DNA of 64,000 nucleotides from positions 184,657,225 to 184,721,224 of the forward strand of contig JALMGJ010000003.1 in NCBI GenBank assembly GCA_023362775.1, given 5' to 3'. Every line of letters begins with the position of its first letter. Position 1 is the stretch's first letter. Source of the stretch: Charina bottae (Eukaryota > Chordata > Lepidosauria > Squamata > Charinaidae). A program made the translations under genes and the position numbers. The notes below the pieces were generated by a model that saw only the letters and a list, made by a program, of their open reading frames with translations, ran no database searches and was not told the DNA's origin. Shown here in pieces: positions 1 through 12,567 of this stretch.

Positions 1-2131
1 CTTATCTGTAGCCTGTAACATATTCCACAAAACCTACATGTGGTTCTCAGTGCAAACAGGACAGTTGGAATAAATTGGAGATATTAATGAAACCTGAAAT
101 GCATTCTTTTTTAAAGTGAAATATATTAATACTTCATTTATACTTTTAAGGTTCTGAAGGTAAAAGTTCTGTACTTATGCCAATTATCATGCAAGCACAC
201 TTTCCCTGAACCTGTGGCCATATTTGTGACAGCAGATCCCTGTATTTAATTAAGTAATTAATGTTAAAATTAAGTATTTATGCTCCTAACTTTGTACATC
301 AAGTACACTGCCACTAATGAATACACTACAATGGAACAGAGTAAAAAATACAGTAAACTGAAATTCAGTAAAAACAGATTTGACATCGTGAGTTTAATTT
401 TGTACCTGTTCTGGTCCATATGTTAAGACTTTGGTAGCATTGCCAAAGAGGGTTAGGTTGCAACCCAGAAAGTCTGAGAACTTCTTTCTTTCAGTTGTGT
501 GGATGGGTTCTTTTAATAAATATGCCACATTTGAGAAAGAAAGGTAGAAAGTCACCAAACAGAGAAAAAGAAGGAAGAAGATTACATGTTCTTATATTGT
601 ATGAAAGATGCTGTTATCAAAGCTTATTTGGTGAAGCTAGGAAGTTTTATCCAGAAATATTGGAGCAGATGAGGACAGTTATGTTGTACTTTTGTCCCAT
701 TATAGCTGAATTAAACTCAATATGTAAATGATGTTAATAGCATGGATTGGTATCATTAATTGAACCTGCCCTTCATTTCTCCCATGCTATTTTGCTTTCC
801 CCATTTTGTTTTGTTTCTTTCCAGATTTTCCATTTCATTTAAATCAAAACGTTGTGGAGATTAATATGTCATATAGCCATTTACGGTACATTTTGCTCTT
901 CAACTTTTTGTAGATATCTACCCATAACTAAATTACTGTCTTGCAAAATATAATGGCAACTGGGTACCTCAAATCATTGTGTGGAGCTATATTTATTAAA
1001 GATGCATCATAACAGTGGATTATCAAAGAATGTTACATATTTGGGGATCCTCTGATGTATTGAAAAATAAACCAGACATTTCCTTGTAACTGAGAATCTG
1101 AAGAGTGGTTGGTGGTGGCTTGTTTTTTCTTTTCTTTTTCTTTTAAACTGATGACTCATCTGCAAAGTGTTTTATGTGATTCAGTAAATCCAAACCATGC
1201 AATTTACCTTTGTTTGTGTGTGACATATCTAAAAATATCATAACGAGAAAAAAATAAAGTATTGCTCAATAAACTTTTTCAAGGATCAGTTAGGAGATTA
1301 TTCAGCCTGGCAAAGTCCTTGAAAAATAAAGTACTTAAAGTGAATATAACTCACAAGAAGTAAAAAAGGGGATCCTGGAATCTGAAAAGGAATCTGAGAC
1401 AATTAACAGTCATTTTTTCTGCAGGATTTCTTTTTGACTTTTGATAAGTTTAAAGATGATTAAGAATTATGTTTTCATGAGCTTAATGTGAGTGTTTGAG
1501 GAAGAGGAAGTTACATTCACTGAAATACTTAAAGTAAAAGGAGGAACTAGCAGTTTTACCACAGGGGCACAGCCAGACAGCTGTGTTAAAGTCCACGAAG
1601 TGGCAGACAGGTATGCCAACATAAATTGCGTACCCTCCTTGTAGATCCCTATTCTGCCTTAGTAATGAAGCTAGTGAGTGGTACTGTCCTTACTGTTTTA
1701 ATTAGAGAGAGGTTAAGGAAAATGATTGATGTGTTCCCCTGCCATTGTTTCCCCTGCGACAGACTGTCACCTGCTCACAGGAAAAACAACTGCTAATTCT
1801 TCTTCCTAATATGTAATGGGGTGGGGATGAGCAAGAGTAAGGGGCTTTGAGTAGCTGGTTTAGCCACTTGTCAAATTTCCTAACAGGTTGCTGGTATGGA
1901 GGTGCTCTAGGCCTGTTATCTGTTGGTCATGCTTGTTTGTTTGGTTTACTAGTTTACTCATTTATATGTTGCTCCAATCATGACGTAGTAGTACTCCAAT
2001 TCTGAGTAGCTTAGGCCTCCAAATGGTAATAGGATTAAAACAGAACATCACTGGGGCAAATTTGTATTAAAGAGGGGATGTGAAGATGAATCCAAAGAAA
2101 AGCCATTTTCAGAGAAAAGTATAGTCCTTCC
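1..2131. other. AT-rich DNA without identified features
   Basis: No coding region, RNA gene or repeat that I recognise lies here. The short open frames show no family resemblance and are of the length expected by chance in AT-rich sequence. Confidence 0.5.
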
Positions 2132-2171
2132 TGTCTATGAAGGTTCTCAGTCATCCAGGTGGAATTGTCTG
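2132..2171 (-). mobile_element. Penelope-like element 3' tail fragment
   Basis: These 40 bases match the outermost 3' tail of the PLE family that also occurs at 21.9, 41.3 and 56.5 kb: TGTCTATGAAGG, then CTCAGTCATCCAGGTGG, then AATTGTCTG. Only the tail is present, with no hammerhead-like core and no coding sequence. I saw no target-site duplication. It reads as a severely truncated or eroded copy. Confidence 0.75.
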
Positions 2172-5100
2172 TTTTGTTTTGTCTTTACTCTTACCTGGTT
2201 CACTCCACCTCAATTCATTATTCTAGTGGAATGGGTGGAACTGAGATAGAATAAATGAGAAATCAAGAAAGCATGATAATTTATCATTCCTACAGGAGTA
2301 AGATGCAGACGCTCATGCAATTATATTAAAATTATAATTAATGAATGAGTGTAAATGTACTTAACAATGCCTCTAAAAATTGAAGTATGGTTCTAACACA
2401 ATTGTCATCAATAAAAAGACCTATTAACCACCTGTTCTACTATCATACATAACAACACTTAAATATCTAATCATTCCATCACATTGAAAATATGTTTTTT
2501 TTAAAAAAAATATGGTAAACGTAACAGATCATATTCCAAGGAGCGTGTGTGTCTGTACACATAACTGTAGATGTTTTGAATTAAACTCATTTGCAAAAGT
2601 CAGTAGTGTACTTTGACTTGCACTAATGATTTGTACTTCATTTTTTTAAAAAAGCTTGTATTAATAATATAAAATGTTATTTTAGGAAATTTGTTATATT
2701 TGCTAAATTTGAACAGGGTTCCGAGGTAAGGAGACTGAGAATGAATAAATAATAGCAAATATGTATTAATTTCAACTCTAGGCTGAATTTAGGTCAGAGT
2801 TTATTTGTTTATTTATCTGGACAAAGTAAACTATTTCTGTGTGAAGCAAGCAAATATTGACTTCCACCCATATATTTAATGTAATGCCAGATCACTGTAA
2901 TGAATGAGTGTGCACAGTTTGAAATGGCCAAAGATTATGGAGAAAAAAACTCACACAAGCCTGACTGAGCAAAAAGTAGCAAGCTAGGAATGAAAAAGTA
3001 GAACATCAACTTGTGTACCTTTGCTTTTTTGTTTTTTTTAATGTTATCCTTAGGCACTTATTCAGCCAGCACTTAGTATGTGACTGATGGATCATGTAGA
3101 TGCTGAACTCAGCAGCATTAAATAAATGCTCTGTCTTTCAGAAAGCTGAGCTATATTTGGTAAGTTCTCCACTCTAAGAAACATAAATATTTAATTTGAA
3201 GGCAGCAAAATATCATATCAATCACACTGTTTATTGGGCTTGATCTACACTTAGTCATATATGACTATTGAAACAGTGTAGGATATATGTTGATTTGATG
3301 AACTAAACTCTTAACATTCCTAACCTGGAATCAAACTACACCATAGACCTCTTTGAGCATTCAGTTGAACACCCAGAAGGCTTCAAACTGGTAAATAATG
3401 AGGCCACATGTGCAATTCCACCTCCTATTCTCCTCATTTCCCTTGCATACAGCCATGACCAACTCTTGTTTTTGCATGAATGTGAGGACAGCTCTTCCTG
3501 TGGTCCAGGAACCAAATAAATCAGGATCCCTGAGAGATCTTATGCTACTAGTTTATTGTAGATAACAGAGCTTTCGAAAACAACCTTTGTGGAGATCAAA
3601 AATGAAATCCAGAATATCATTCAAAAGAAGATTGGAGGATTTAAAATCCATACTGAGCTTTTCAAGGAATTACACAACTGCTGGAATAGTGGTATAGCAA
3701 CACAGCAGCAATAGTAAATACTGCTGCTGCTGCTGCTATTACTACTGCTGTTACTACTACCAACGCCAACAGCAATGGCAGCATATCCAGCCTATTATGG
3801 TAGCATATTGTTAATTTTTCCCTATGACTAGCTTATATTACTCGCCAAACTTGGCTAAATAGGAATCTAAACCATGAGTACTTTTCAGGACTTCAGGGAG
3901 TATATCCAAGAAAAATTCCTCCTCCTAACACTTGCAAAGTAATATGAGGAATTTCAGAACAATGGAAAGTTGCTATTCCGTGGCTCTCACATTAGTAAAA
4001 CAAAGACAAAGATTCCCTCAATCTGGGCTTCATTCCTCTTGGAAGCAATATGGAAATGGCTTACTCTTACTTTTTCCAGGAAGTATGGTCAGCTTCCCAG
4101 TCTAGTCTAATGCCTGGGATTTCCTGATAGTCTCCCAACAAAAAAAACTGATCAAAATATTTGCTTAGCTTTTTTGTGATCAGCATAAATCAGCTGTGAT
4201 GTACTTACTTTCAGAACATTGTGCTGGTGCTGACATGACGAGAGTTGCTTGGTTTCCTCCCACGTGTTCCATGGTGTCTCACGTTATTCAGGAAACATGG
4301 CAATGAACTGCATGTCCTATACCTCATCACTGAACCATCACGTTTATTGTTAGCCAATATCTTTTTTATTTCTGTTCTAAAAGTACTAAAACTGGTTAAC
4401 AATAAATGTGGTGATTCGGTGTAGGGATATTCCTGAATGCTTTTACTAGCACCCCAATATTATTTTGGTTGCTTTTGTTATTTTGATTTATATCTAGTCT
4501 TGGGGACTGCTTATATCTTGTGTTCAGAAACTAAGAGAAGTAGAAATGTACTTGGAAAAGGCTGACACAGAATAAAAAACTGGGACTGTGTATCTTGGGG
4601 ATTGTAGTTTCTCCATTATTGTCCAAGATTATTAACTGGTAAAAGCAGGTTAATTCTTCTGAAGCAAAGGTAGTTTTTTTTGACTGATACCACCTGAGAA
4701 ATAATATGTTCATAATCATATGGTAGGTAGCAAAGAAGTCAGCTCTCCATATAGTGATACCAATGCTGTGCTGAAAAAACTGTGTTAAATTAAAACCCTA
4801 GTGACTGAAGCATCAAGGACAAAGTCTCTTTCCCATTACAATTTAATCCTTGCTAGGTATTCAATTTGCCTGTTATCAACTTCTTTTCCCAAACTATCTT
4901 TGGGGGTTAAAAGGGACTAGGGAAATAATATTACATTTTCATTTCGCTGAGGTTTTCTTATTCTCAAATTGATTTCACATTTTAAAGTTCACCAGTAGTC
5001 AAGCAGAACAAAAACAATTTACAAATGGTTGAAGTTTGAATCTTCCAAAATGAAATCTATTTACTTTGATACGTGCAGTCATTTATCCGTACTGACTTCA

Positions 5101-6552
5101 GTATATCAGCTACATAGATCACTAGGAACAGATACCCTACCTTTAGAAAAGCTCACTGTACATTTATTATTAAAAAAAAAGTATTTGTGCACCCAGCCAG
5201 TCAGCAGGGAGAATGTATCCTTTCTGAAGCAATGTTTTTCAATAATTATTCATGACTTCAGGATTTTGTGATTCAAAACTTGCTGTGGGCTGAGACTGCA
5301 CAGTTTAAATTTGGATTCATTAAAACCTGTAATATTAAGATTTTTTCCCCAAAATCCTTTTTCATTAATTTTGGAAGGTGCTATTCTTTAGGGCATTTAA
5401 TATCTGGGACTCTTTGAAGCCAGAGACAACAAATTCAGAGTTGCCAAATCTGATAAAATAGCAATGTTCACCCCAAAAGGTAAAAGGCCTGCTTTCTAGG
5501 GTAGAAGATCCTCCAGTGTTTCCAACCATTGTTGTTTTAAGTTGCGTCTGCTTCAGCATCATTTTAAAATTTCTTTCTCTTTGATTATGTGATTCTAGTC
5601 AGGGATCATATCATAAGCATAATGGCATTGCAAGCTGACTTAGCCTATCGGAAGGTGAAAGTTAGTGACTTCAGTGATGACCGGTGAAGTGTTACTTCCC
5701 TTAGTTTTGATCATATTACACTAAATTGCATATAGATACTGAATTTTGAAATAATTGGATGATACCATGCATTCAAATATACATTATAGTTAATGTTTTC
5801 TAATTAAATAAGCAGCTCAGAAGTGGTTGTATTGCTTGCAGTACCATACAAAATGCACAAAAGAGATCTAGTTGCTACTGGACTTACTATCTTTATATTC
5901 CAATTTAGCAAAAATAAAGAGTCCATCATGAGGGAACATGAAAAGGTTTACCAAAGTCCATTTCCCTGTTGATCCATTACAGATTGCAAGATTTCTCTAT
6001 TGATTTCTTAGGGATTAATTTGCTCTCCCAATCCAAATCAACAGCAGGCCTGGATATTCTTATCCTGGGCAAAAAAGTAATTTTCTTGCACTTTCCCAGT
6101 TATTTGCCTTATTACTGAATTGCTCTCTTTGAACCCAGGTGCTCTTTCCATATAGAATAGTAATGCAGGGAGCAGTTGAATGATTAATGGGTTAATACTG
6201 TACATATGTAAGTTGCAAACAAAAATGCTTTGACATAAATTATTTGACATACCACTGTTCCATGTCTTTATATTTCTGCTGACCAGATTTTTTAAATTTT
6301 AAATGCCGTGTGTGTGTGTGTGTGTTGTATTCAATAGCAGTGACCTACAGTTGTCTAATGAACACAATGAAAAGTTAAGCAATCACCAGCTATTTTTTAG
6401 TCAAATAGAAGATTCAGTCTTTGAGTTTGTGTACTGTAATTATTCTGTTCACTTGGCATATTTATTTCAGAAATACATCAGTCACATAAGAAACAGCATG
6501 GCATTTATCAACATATGATACAATATGGAAGCTGATGCTGTTTCAGTATATG
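2172..6552. other. AT-rich DNA without identified features
   Basis: Apart from a short (CTG)n-like stretch near 3720-3760 I recognise nothing here. Small open frames at 4211-4719, 5029-5562 and 6038-6250 lack family signatures and I treat them as chance. Confidence 0.45.
6303..6325 (+). repeat. (TG)n microsatellite
   Basis: A run of about ten TG units. Confidence 0.9.
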
Positions 6553-6560
6553 TTTTAGAT

Positions 6561-6684
6561 CAGTGTTTCTCAAAGGTTAAGTTGTGTGGACTTTGACTCC
6601 CAGAATTCTCCAGCCAGCACTGGCTGGGTAATTCTGGGAGTCAAAGTCTACACATCTTAACATTGCCAAGTTTGAGAAACACTG
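6561..6684. mobile_element. hAT-type MITE, near-palindromic
   Basis: The element begins CAGTGTTTCTCAA and ends with its inverted complement TTGAGAAACACTG. Its inner parts are also inverted: GGACTTTGACTCCCAGAATT against AATTCTGGGAGTCAAAGTC, so the whole 124 bp folds on itself. The flanks 6553-6560 and 6685-6692 agree at 6 of 8 positions, consistent with an aged 8-bp duplication of the hAT superfamily. It has no coding capacity. A second copy lies at 62965-63070 and a half copy at 37412-37450. Confidence 0.8.
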
Positions 6685-6692
6685 GATTAGAT

Positions 6693-8083
6693 GATTAAGG
6701 GACCCCTAACTTATACCACACATTTTTAATAAACATTATGCTCAAATTGCTGCCTTGTGTGAAATTTGGACAGTAACTTCTGACCTATAATCTGTATTAA
6801 GATTCAGAACCTTTTAGAAATACTTTCTGAAATTTTATTAATCTATAATAAACATGATTCTGATGTTTTATTACATTTAATAGCATTCTTTTCTAAGACT
6901 AATTACAACTACCAATATAGTTATACTTGTTCCAGATTTTTTTTTACATTCTGGGTTTTCCCCCCCTCCTTTACACAACTCTGCAATGGGTACTTTGTAT
7001 TTGTATCAACTGCTATGTTTTTGAAGTGAAAGTCTTGTGTCAGAGAGTTAATAATCCTTGCATCCTAATATTTGGCTCTAATGTTCATGTTCAGATGGAC
7101 CATCTTCTGCACAGCTCTGATACAACAGAGTGTGCTCTATTCTGGAAAACCCATCAGATAAACATCATTCGGCACGATTGCACTGCTCTCAGTGGGATTG
7201 GATGACCTAAAAAGAGAAATGTAATATAACCACTGTGAGGTATATTGTTCTGCTATACTTAGCCCTTGGTCTTCAATTGAAGGTTGGATCCACTATTAGA
7301 TCACAGCTTGACCTAAGGTTGTAATAGCTGCCCTATGGTTACACAGACATAAGGTTATCACATGTGCCGCATTTTGCTTAATTTGTTGCCCTCAGAAAAG
7401 GTTGAAGATTTTCCTGAACATCCTTAACGTGAACCTCAGTGGAGTTTTTTAATGGGTCAGGAGACCTTCCAAAGAACATCTGGTCCCATGATCCACATAC
7501 AAACTATAGGGATGTGAACATTGTTATGTTACCTACCATGCATCAGAACAACTTCTTAAATGTACATTTCACCTGTTTTTAGGCTTGGAACGCTTTTTCA
7601 TGGTGTTTGAAATAACATCTTTTTGTAGAGGCACATTTAAACAGAAAATGTTGGAATAAAACAAAACCCTGAGTAAAGCAAAATAAATATATGATGATAT
7701 GAGTTTTGCACCAAAGCACTGGCAAGTATTGCACATTTTTTGTTAGAAAATGATGAATTAATCTCTGCTTTTAAGGATAGGTATAGTGAAAGAGCTTAGT
7801 TATCACTAATAATGACTTTTCTTTGATAAACATCCTGATCAAATTATAGAGCTGGGTCAGCTGCTGGGTATTTGGGCAAATTGGAGGATAGGAAAAGATT
7901 GGATACATGACTAAAGATCAAGAGGGAGATCAAATATGGTTGAACACAATAACAGACGATCATGAAACATTTTTTGTTTGTTTCTCTTCCACTTATAAAA
8001 TCTTTGAACAATTATGACAGTAAACTATTTCAAGCAGTGCAGGCCCTGCTTCATGTCAATCCTGGGTAGGTTTCATTGCATAT
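6693..8083. other. No identified features
   Basis: AT-rich sequence. The 92-codon open frame at 6927-7205 resembles no family I know. Confidence 0.45.
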
Positions 8084-8432
8084 ATGTGGCGCCCGCCCTT
8101 TGGAACATTCTGCCCCTGGAGGTGAGGCAAGCCCCCACACTCCTGACCTTCCGAAAGCAATTGAAGACCCGGCTCTGCCGCCTCGCTTGGGATGGGAAGG
8201 GTAATAGCTCCTCTTGGGGTTGGCTTGTGCCGTAGAGTTCTTTTAAATATATCCTCATAGCCTCTTGGATTTTATATATTTATATCTAATTTATTTTAGA
8301 GTTGTTATATTGTATTTTATATGTTTTTAATTACTAACTTAGTTGTAAACTGCCCAGAGTCCCCTTTGTGGGGGGAGATGGGCGGTGATAGAAGTTGGAC
8401 AAATGAATGAATGAATGAATGAATGAATGAAT
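8084..8432 (+). mobile_element. L2/CR1-clade LINE, 3' end
   Basis: A 5'-truncated LINE copy. It encodes the end of the polyprotein (APALWNILPLEVRQAP, then the conserved LAWDGKGNSSSWGWL) and stops near 8233. A short 3' UTR follows, with the family signature CTGCCCAGAGTCCCCTTTG and GGAGATGGGCGGTGATAGAA, and a (GAAT)n tail. The same terminal peptide and UTR recur at 20.5, 33.2 and 46.6 kb. I cannot separate L2 from other CR1-clade families by eye. Confidence 0.85.
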
Positions 8433-8488
8433 GCATAAAGTCCTGCAATCTGGATCATTGTTGGATTGGCTTTCAGAAGTAATAAATG

Positions 8489-9376
8489 TGTCATAGAAAT
8501 AGAGTTAGAAAGGGCCATTTAGACCATCAAGTCCAAGACCCTCCTCAGTGTCAGAATCCATATTAAAGCATCCATGGCTACCTAGACACTGCTTGTGCGC
8601 ATCTGGTAAGGGAGAACCCACCAGCTCCTTTTTTAATCTGTTCAAATTACTCAGACTGCTATGAATCTTTTCCTAACATTCAACCAGAATTCAACTTTCT
8701 ATAACTTAAAACTATCATTCTGCATTTTGCACTATGAAGGAATAGAAAACAAGTCTTGACTTTCTGGATGACATCCTTCAAGTACTGCAATAATACTTAG
8801 TTGTCTTTTTCTCAAAGGTAAATATAATTAGCTCCACCAATCTGTCCTCAAAAGCCTTAGCATGCCAGTTCCTCGATAGTGCTCATTGCTCTTTACTGTA
8901 TCTGTTTCAGGTTCTTTGTTAAAATGTGCTGCCCAGAAAGGTTCAGCGTGTCTGAGGTGGGTTATAATCAATGCAGAATGTATTCCCTGTGATTTGGAAA
9001 TTATACTTCTACTGATAGAGCCTAAAATTGTGCATGTTTTTGGCAGCTTTATTCCCTTGCTAATTCACATCCAGTATCTGTTAATTGCAGGATTCTTTTC
9101 AAGGTTGCTATTACCACGCCATCTTATATTTGTGCATTTGAAATCTTCTTCTAAGTGAAGCACTGTATCTATTTGCTCTTTTTCTATTAACTTCAGCCAA
9201 TTTCTCTAGTTTACAAAATCATTTTGAATTTTATTTTTTAATTTGGAGTATTAAATACCCCACACAGTTTTGCATCATCTGCATATTCGGAAAATATATC
9301 CTTCACCTATTCATTCCAATAATTAATGAAAATTCTGAAGAGTTCCAGATTCCAGGACCAAACACTGTGGATTCCC
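8489..9376 (-). mobile_element. CR1 LINE, 3' part (reverse strand)
   Basis: On the plus strand this reads like the reverse complement of amniote CR1 3' regions. It starts with a CATAGAA-type terminal repeat, AGAAAGGGCC and CATCAAGTCCAAGACCCTCC, then the block with TGCCCAGAAAGGTTCAGCGTG and later CATCATCTGCATATTCGG. It is diverged and has no usable ORF. The same element seems to resume at 9611-9850 after about 230 bp of other sequence. Confidence 0.75.
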
Positions 9377-9610
9377 ATGTCAGCCATTTGAGGTAGTGCA
9401 GTCAAGAAACAGACACTATGGGGATTTCAGGAATGCTCCTTTACTCTGTAGCATAACAACAGAATCTTGAAAGTCTGTCCCAAGTTTCTCTCTGTCAAGG
9501 TGGGATTATTTTAAGTTTCTTTCTCATGCTTCCTTATATCTTTGGACTATATAATCTGTTGCCCAAGTGCCACTTAACAGTTTGCTCATACATCCTCCAA
9601 GGTCAGCCTA
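9377..9610. other. Unidentified insert inside CR1
   Basis: About 230 bp separate two blocks that are contiguous in CR1. I do not recognise the sequence and saw no terminal repeats or target-site duplication that would define it. Confidence 0.4.
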
Positions 9611-9850
9611 AATTTATTTACATCCCTTGTGAAACCTTCCTCCAGTTTGATGAAGAACAATAGATGAGCACTGTCTGAATACAGTTGTCAAACTGTCTGT
9701 TGCTCCACCTAACAGTCTATATTTATTTAGCTTGGCCATTAAAATGTCATGGGGGCACTTTGTAAAATGGTTTGTTGAAATCAAGGTATTTTACATCTAC
9801 AATATTCCCACAGTCTACTAAGGAACTTATTAAATCAACAATGTAATAAA
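9611..9850 (-). mobile_element. CR1 LINE, internal part (reverse strand)
   Basis: This resembles the CR1 block with AAAATGTCATGGGGGCACTT and GAAATCAAGGTATTTTACATC, which encodes part of the reverse transcriptase on the minus strand. It continues the copy at 8489-9376 and is decayed beyond any open frame. Confidence 0.6.
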
Positions 9851-10177
9851 ATTAAGCTTCCGGTGTGAGTCATGGCTGACTTAAGACATCTCAGTGAATG
9901 AGCGGAGATGACGACCACTGTGAAGAACAAAAGACTGGTGAGTAGATCGGTCCTTCGAATCTCTCCAGAGAAGGAGAGATTGGGAGATCGCCCACGAGTA
10001 CTCTGAATGGCAGCTCCTCATGGGGAGACCATAGAACAGCAGTCTTCCATGGGTTTGAGTGCTAGGAGCTGAGGGAGATGACAACTTTGCTCTCAGCAGT
10101 GGCGAAGCCTTATATAAAGACACTAAGCCAGCCGAACTCACTTTCTAATCACATTTGGAAATGTTCAATTTAACCAC

Positions 10178-10190
10178 TTTATGGATATTA
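10178..10190. repeat. Target-site duplication, left (Sauria SINE)
   Basis: TTTATGGATATTA, identical to 10570-10582. Confidence 0.85.
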
Positions 10191-10521
10191 AAAAGGTAAA
10201 GGTACCCCCCGCACATTTGTGCAGTCGTGTCCGACTCTAGGGGCCGGTGCTCATCTCCGTTTGTTAGCCGAAGAGCCAGCGTTGTCCGAAGACACTTCCA
10301 CGGTCATGTGGCCGCATGACGCCGCGGAACGCTGTTACCTTCCCACCGAAGTGGTACCTATTAATCTACTTGCATTTGCATGCTTTCGAATTGCTAGGTT
10401 GGCAAGAGCTGGAGCTAGTGCGGGAGCTCACTCCGCACGCAGGGCTAGGGATTCGAACCTCCGAACTTGCGATCTTCCGATCAACAAGCCTGGCGTCTTA
10501 CCCGCTGAGCCACCACGCCCC
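10191..10521 (-). mobile_element. Sauria-type tRNA SINE
   Basis: Read on the minus strand, the tRNA-related head with its B box (GGTTCGAATCC, complement of 10449-10459) comes first. The middle (GCATGCAAATGCAAGTAGAT, CTTCGGTGGGAAGGTAAC, GCCACATGACC) follows, then GGAGATGAGCACCGGCCCCT and a tail of AGAGTCGGACACGACTG with TTTACC units. This is the squamate-specific Sauria SINE structure. The tail shares 17 identical bases (10222-10238) with the 3' end of the BovB copy at 43801-43817, the expected link to its mobilising LINE. A 13-bp perfect duplication flanks the unit. Confidence 0.9.
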
Positions 10522-10569
10522 TTATTTATATTTATAATATTTATATATAATATTTATATATATTTAATA
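10522..10569. repeat. AT-rich stretch between SINE head and duplication
   Basis: About 48 bp built of TTTATA/ATATTT units lies between the SINE 5' end and the right-hand duplication, so it entered with the SINE or expanded afterwards. Confidence 0.6.
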
Positions 10570-10582
10570 TTTATGGATATTA
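10570..10582. repeat. Target-site duplication, right (Sauria SINE)
   Basis: Identical 13 bases to 10178-10190. Confidence 0.85.
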
Positions 10583-10765
10583 GAGACCTTCAAAATGGCA
10601 AGCTTAATTTGACACCTGTTGAGTTTTACCTTCTTCAGATTTAAGAAATTTTAAACAGAGACTTAAGAATTTAAAATAATATACAATTGGCAAAATGGAA
10701 AAAAAGGGATTTTGATTTAAGAAAGTTTTATATAGATTGGGATTTAATTAATTTAAAACTTTCCC

Positions 10766-11239
10766 AGCAGACTCCTTCTTCCAAGGATTCCCTAGTAACA
10801 GTTAATTACAGTAGGCTTCTACCAGTCACTCTGAACCTCCTAACATGCCCTACACTGTACAGATTCTTACCCTTTATACTCGGGACTTCTTCTTGCAGAC
10901 CAGCTCTAGGAAAACAGAAAGTAAGATGCCTGTAATGCCCAAAGCCCAGAAACACAAGGGTAATTGTGCAGACATGTACATAAAGTAGAAGTCAGTGAAA
11001 ATTTTCTTTATAAAAACAAGCCAAATTTCTAGATATAAAAAGGTATTTATTGAAAGAAAATATAACATAAATAAGATAATGCAATAATTACATACGCGTT
11101 AGAGCCCCTGTCAGTGGGCTTGCAAAATCTTGGATTTTCCTATTACTTCCCTGATCTGTACTCCTTGGAGAAAACATATTTCATGTACCAGCAGCTCTGA
11201 CCAGCACACATTAATGTTGTTGTTATAATAGATAGTGAC
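10766..11239. other. No identified features
   Basis: The open frames here (10687-10935 and 10874-11068) show no known domain. Confidence 0.4.
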
Positions 11240-11367
11240 CAACTTTTGCCCAGACTGAAGAAGCTACTTGGACAAGCAGCGAAATGTTTCAACTAAAAGA
11301 AAGAAATCCAGTTGCCATGACTCAACCTACAGATAATTCCACCTGGATGACTGAGAATCTTCATCGA
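11240..11367 (+). mobile_element. Penelope-like element 3' end, solo
   Basis: A single-orientation, 5'-truncated copy of the PLE family seen at 41.3 and 56.5 kb. It has a CTGAAGA core, a stem-loop, GAAATG, then the tail with GAAATCCAGTTG, ATTCCACCTGGATGACTGAG and CTTCATCGA. It is more diverged than the other copies. Among the copies of this family that retain the motif, this is the only one not arranged as an inverted pair. Confidence 0.8.
11255..11290 (+). ncRNA. Hammerhead-like motif (diverged)
   Basis: CTGAAGA (11255-11261), one extra A, then GCTACTT, a GGAC loop and AAGCAGC forming a stem with one mismatch, then GAAA and TGT. The two core boxes are kept, while the stem sequence differs from the other copies. 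Confidence 0.45.
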
Positions 11368-11809
11368 TATATTGACCAACTAAGACAAATTTCCCTTTAG
11401 TGCTCTTTGAGATAACAATTCCATCACCTCTGTTCTTCAATATTCTAGCCTCTTTCTTCTATAAAGGCCTGAATGCAATTGCTGAGTCTTTAAAAGAAAG
11501 GAGATGGCAATTGGGTCCAATCTCAAAAAGGTAAAGTGAGATTAAACAGTAATAATAGTGTCCCTATCTCTAAATTCCATCCCTTCAAGTCCTACTATGT
11601 TGCCTCATTGTGGTGGGGGGGCAGTGTTCCTGGTGGGATGACTGAAGAATATTGGGAGTGTATGCCAAGAGTATACACCAGCAGGGTCACCCAAGGCTTG
11701 AAGTTCATCCCAGCTGTTCAACTAAAGCAAGCAGGCACCCATATTGGGCATTAGCAATATAGGGAAATCAACTGGAAGCATATAATCATTTTACTGACAA
11801 TAACAAAGG
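11368..11809. other. No identified features
   Basis: No recognised repeat or gene. The 72-codon frame at 11536-11754 has no family signature. Confidence 0.4.
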
Positions 11810-12480
11810 CATCATTTCATACTGCAGAGGAGAATGCAATGGTAACCCCCTCCTGTATTTTAACAAGAAAACCACATGGATAGAAAATATAAAATGATTG
11901 ATGATATAGTGCCAGATGTTGGGCCCCTGAGGTCAGATGGCACTCAACATGCTAATGAGAAATTGCTGAGGATATTTCAGAGTACTAATGATGTTTGCAA
12001 TGTGGCTAGCTAAAGCCTTTGGGACATCTAGTTGCTGATGCTGCCATGCAGGAAAATAAAGTCTGAAAATGCAAAAACAGATTGCAATGGGAACATGGAA
12101 CGTAAGAAACATGAACATGAAAATGCTCAACATGGTGAAAGATGAAATGAATCGACTACACATTGACATTTTATACATCAGCAAATTGAGATGGACTGGA
12201 ATTGAACATTTTCAGTCAGAATTCGAAAAACAGAGAAGGAATTGTGTTGCTTTCATTGTCAGGAAGTATAAAGCAAGAACAGTTCTACAACGCAGTCAAT
12301 GACCGAATCATATCAATTTCTTTGTGTTCAACCCTTTAATATGACAATTATCGAAGTTTATGTTCCAACCACCAACCACTGAGGTAGAACAAAGGGGTGT
12401 ATGGGTGTGTGTGTATGCATTTTATGGTCAAGTTCAATTTGAGAGCAACAGAATATGAAAGCAAAATCTGCTGCTTGTGA

Positions 12481-12555
12481 TTGGAATACCAAAATTAGAA
12501 ATGGAATGCCAAAATGGAATACCAAAATAGAATTGGAATACCAAAATTAGAAATA
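12481..12555 (+). repeat. Short tandem duplication inside RTE endonuclease
   Basis: TGGAATACCAAAATTAGAAAT and close variants occur about three times in a row. They fall where the RTE endonuclease encodes its IGDWN-type motif, so the duplication postdates the insertion and destroys the domain. Confidence 0.7.
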
Positions 12556-12567
12556 TTAAGGAGAAAA

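Larger units (their letters stand above)
9857..10765 (+). mobile_element. L1-type element 5' end, split by a SINE
   Basis: It begins CTTCCGGTGTGAGTCATGGC, matching the 5' head ACTTCCGGTGGGGATCATGG of the L1-derived element at 30869-31468. A 5'-UTR-like stretch follows to about 10177 and resumes after the Sauria SINE (10583 to about 10765), where it resembles the internal part of the element at 38.2 kb. No ORF2 is present. The right boundary is approximate. Confidence 0.55.

Noticed and set aside
3718..3770. CTG-rich stretch as an expanded triplet repeat
   Set aside because: Only about six consecutive units, with interruptions. Ordinary low-complexity sequence.
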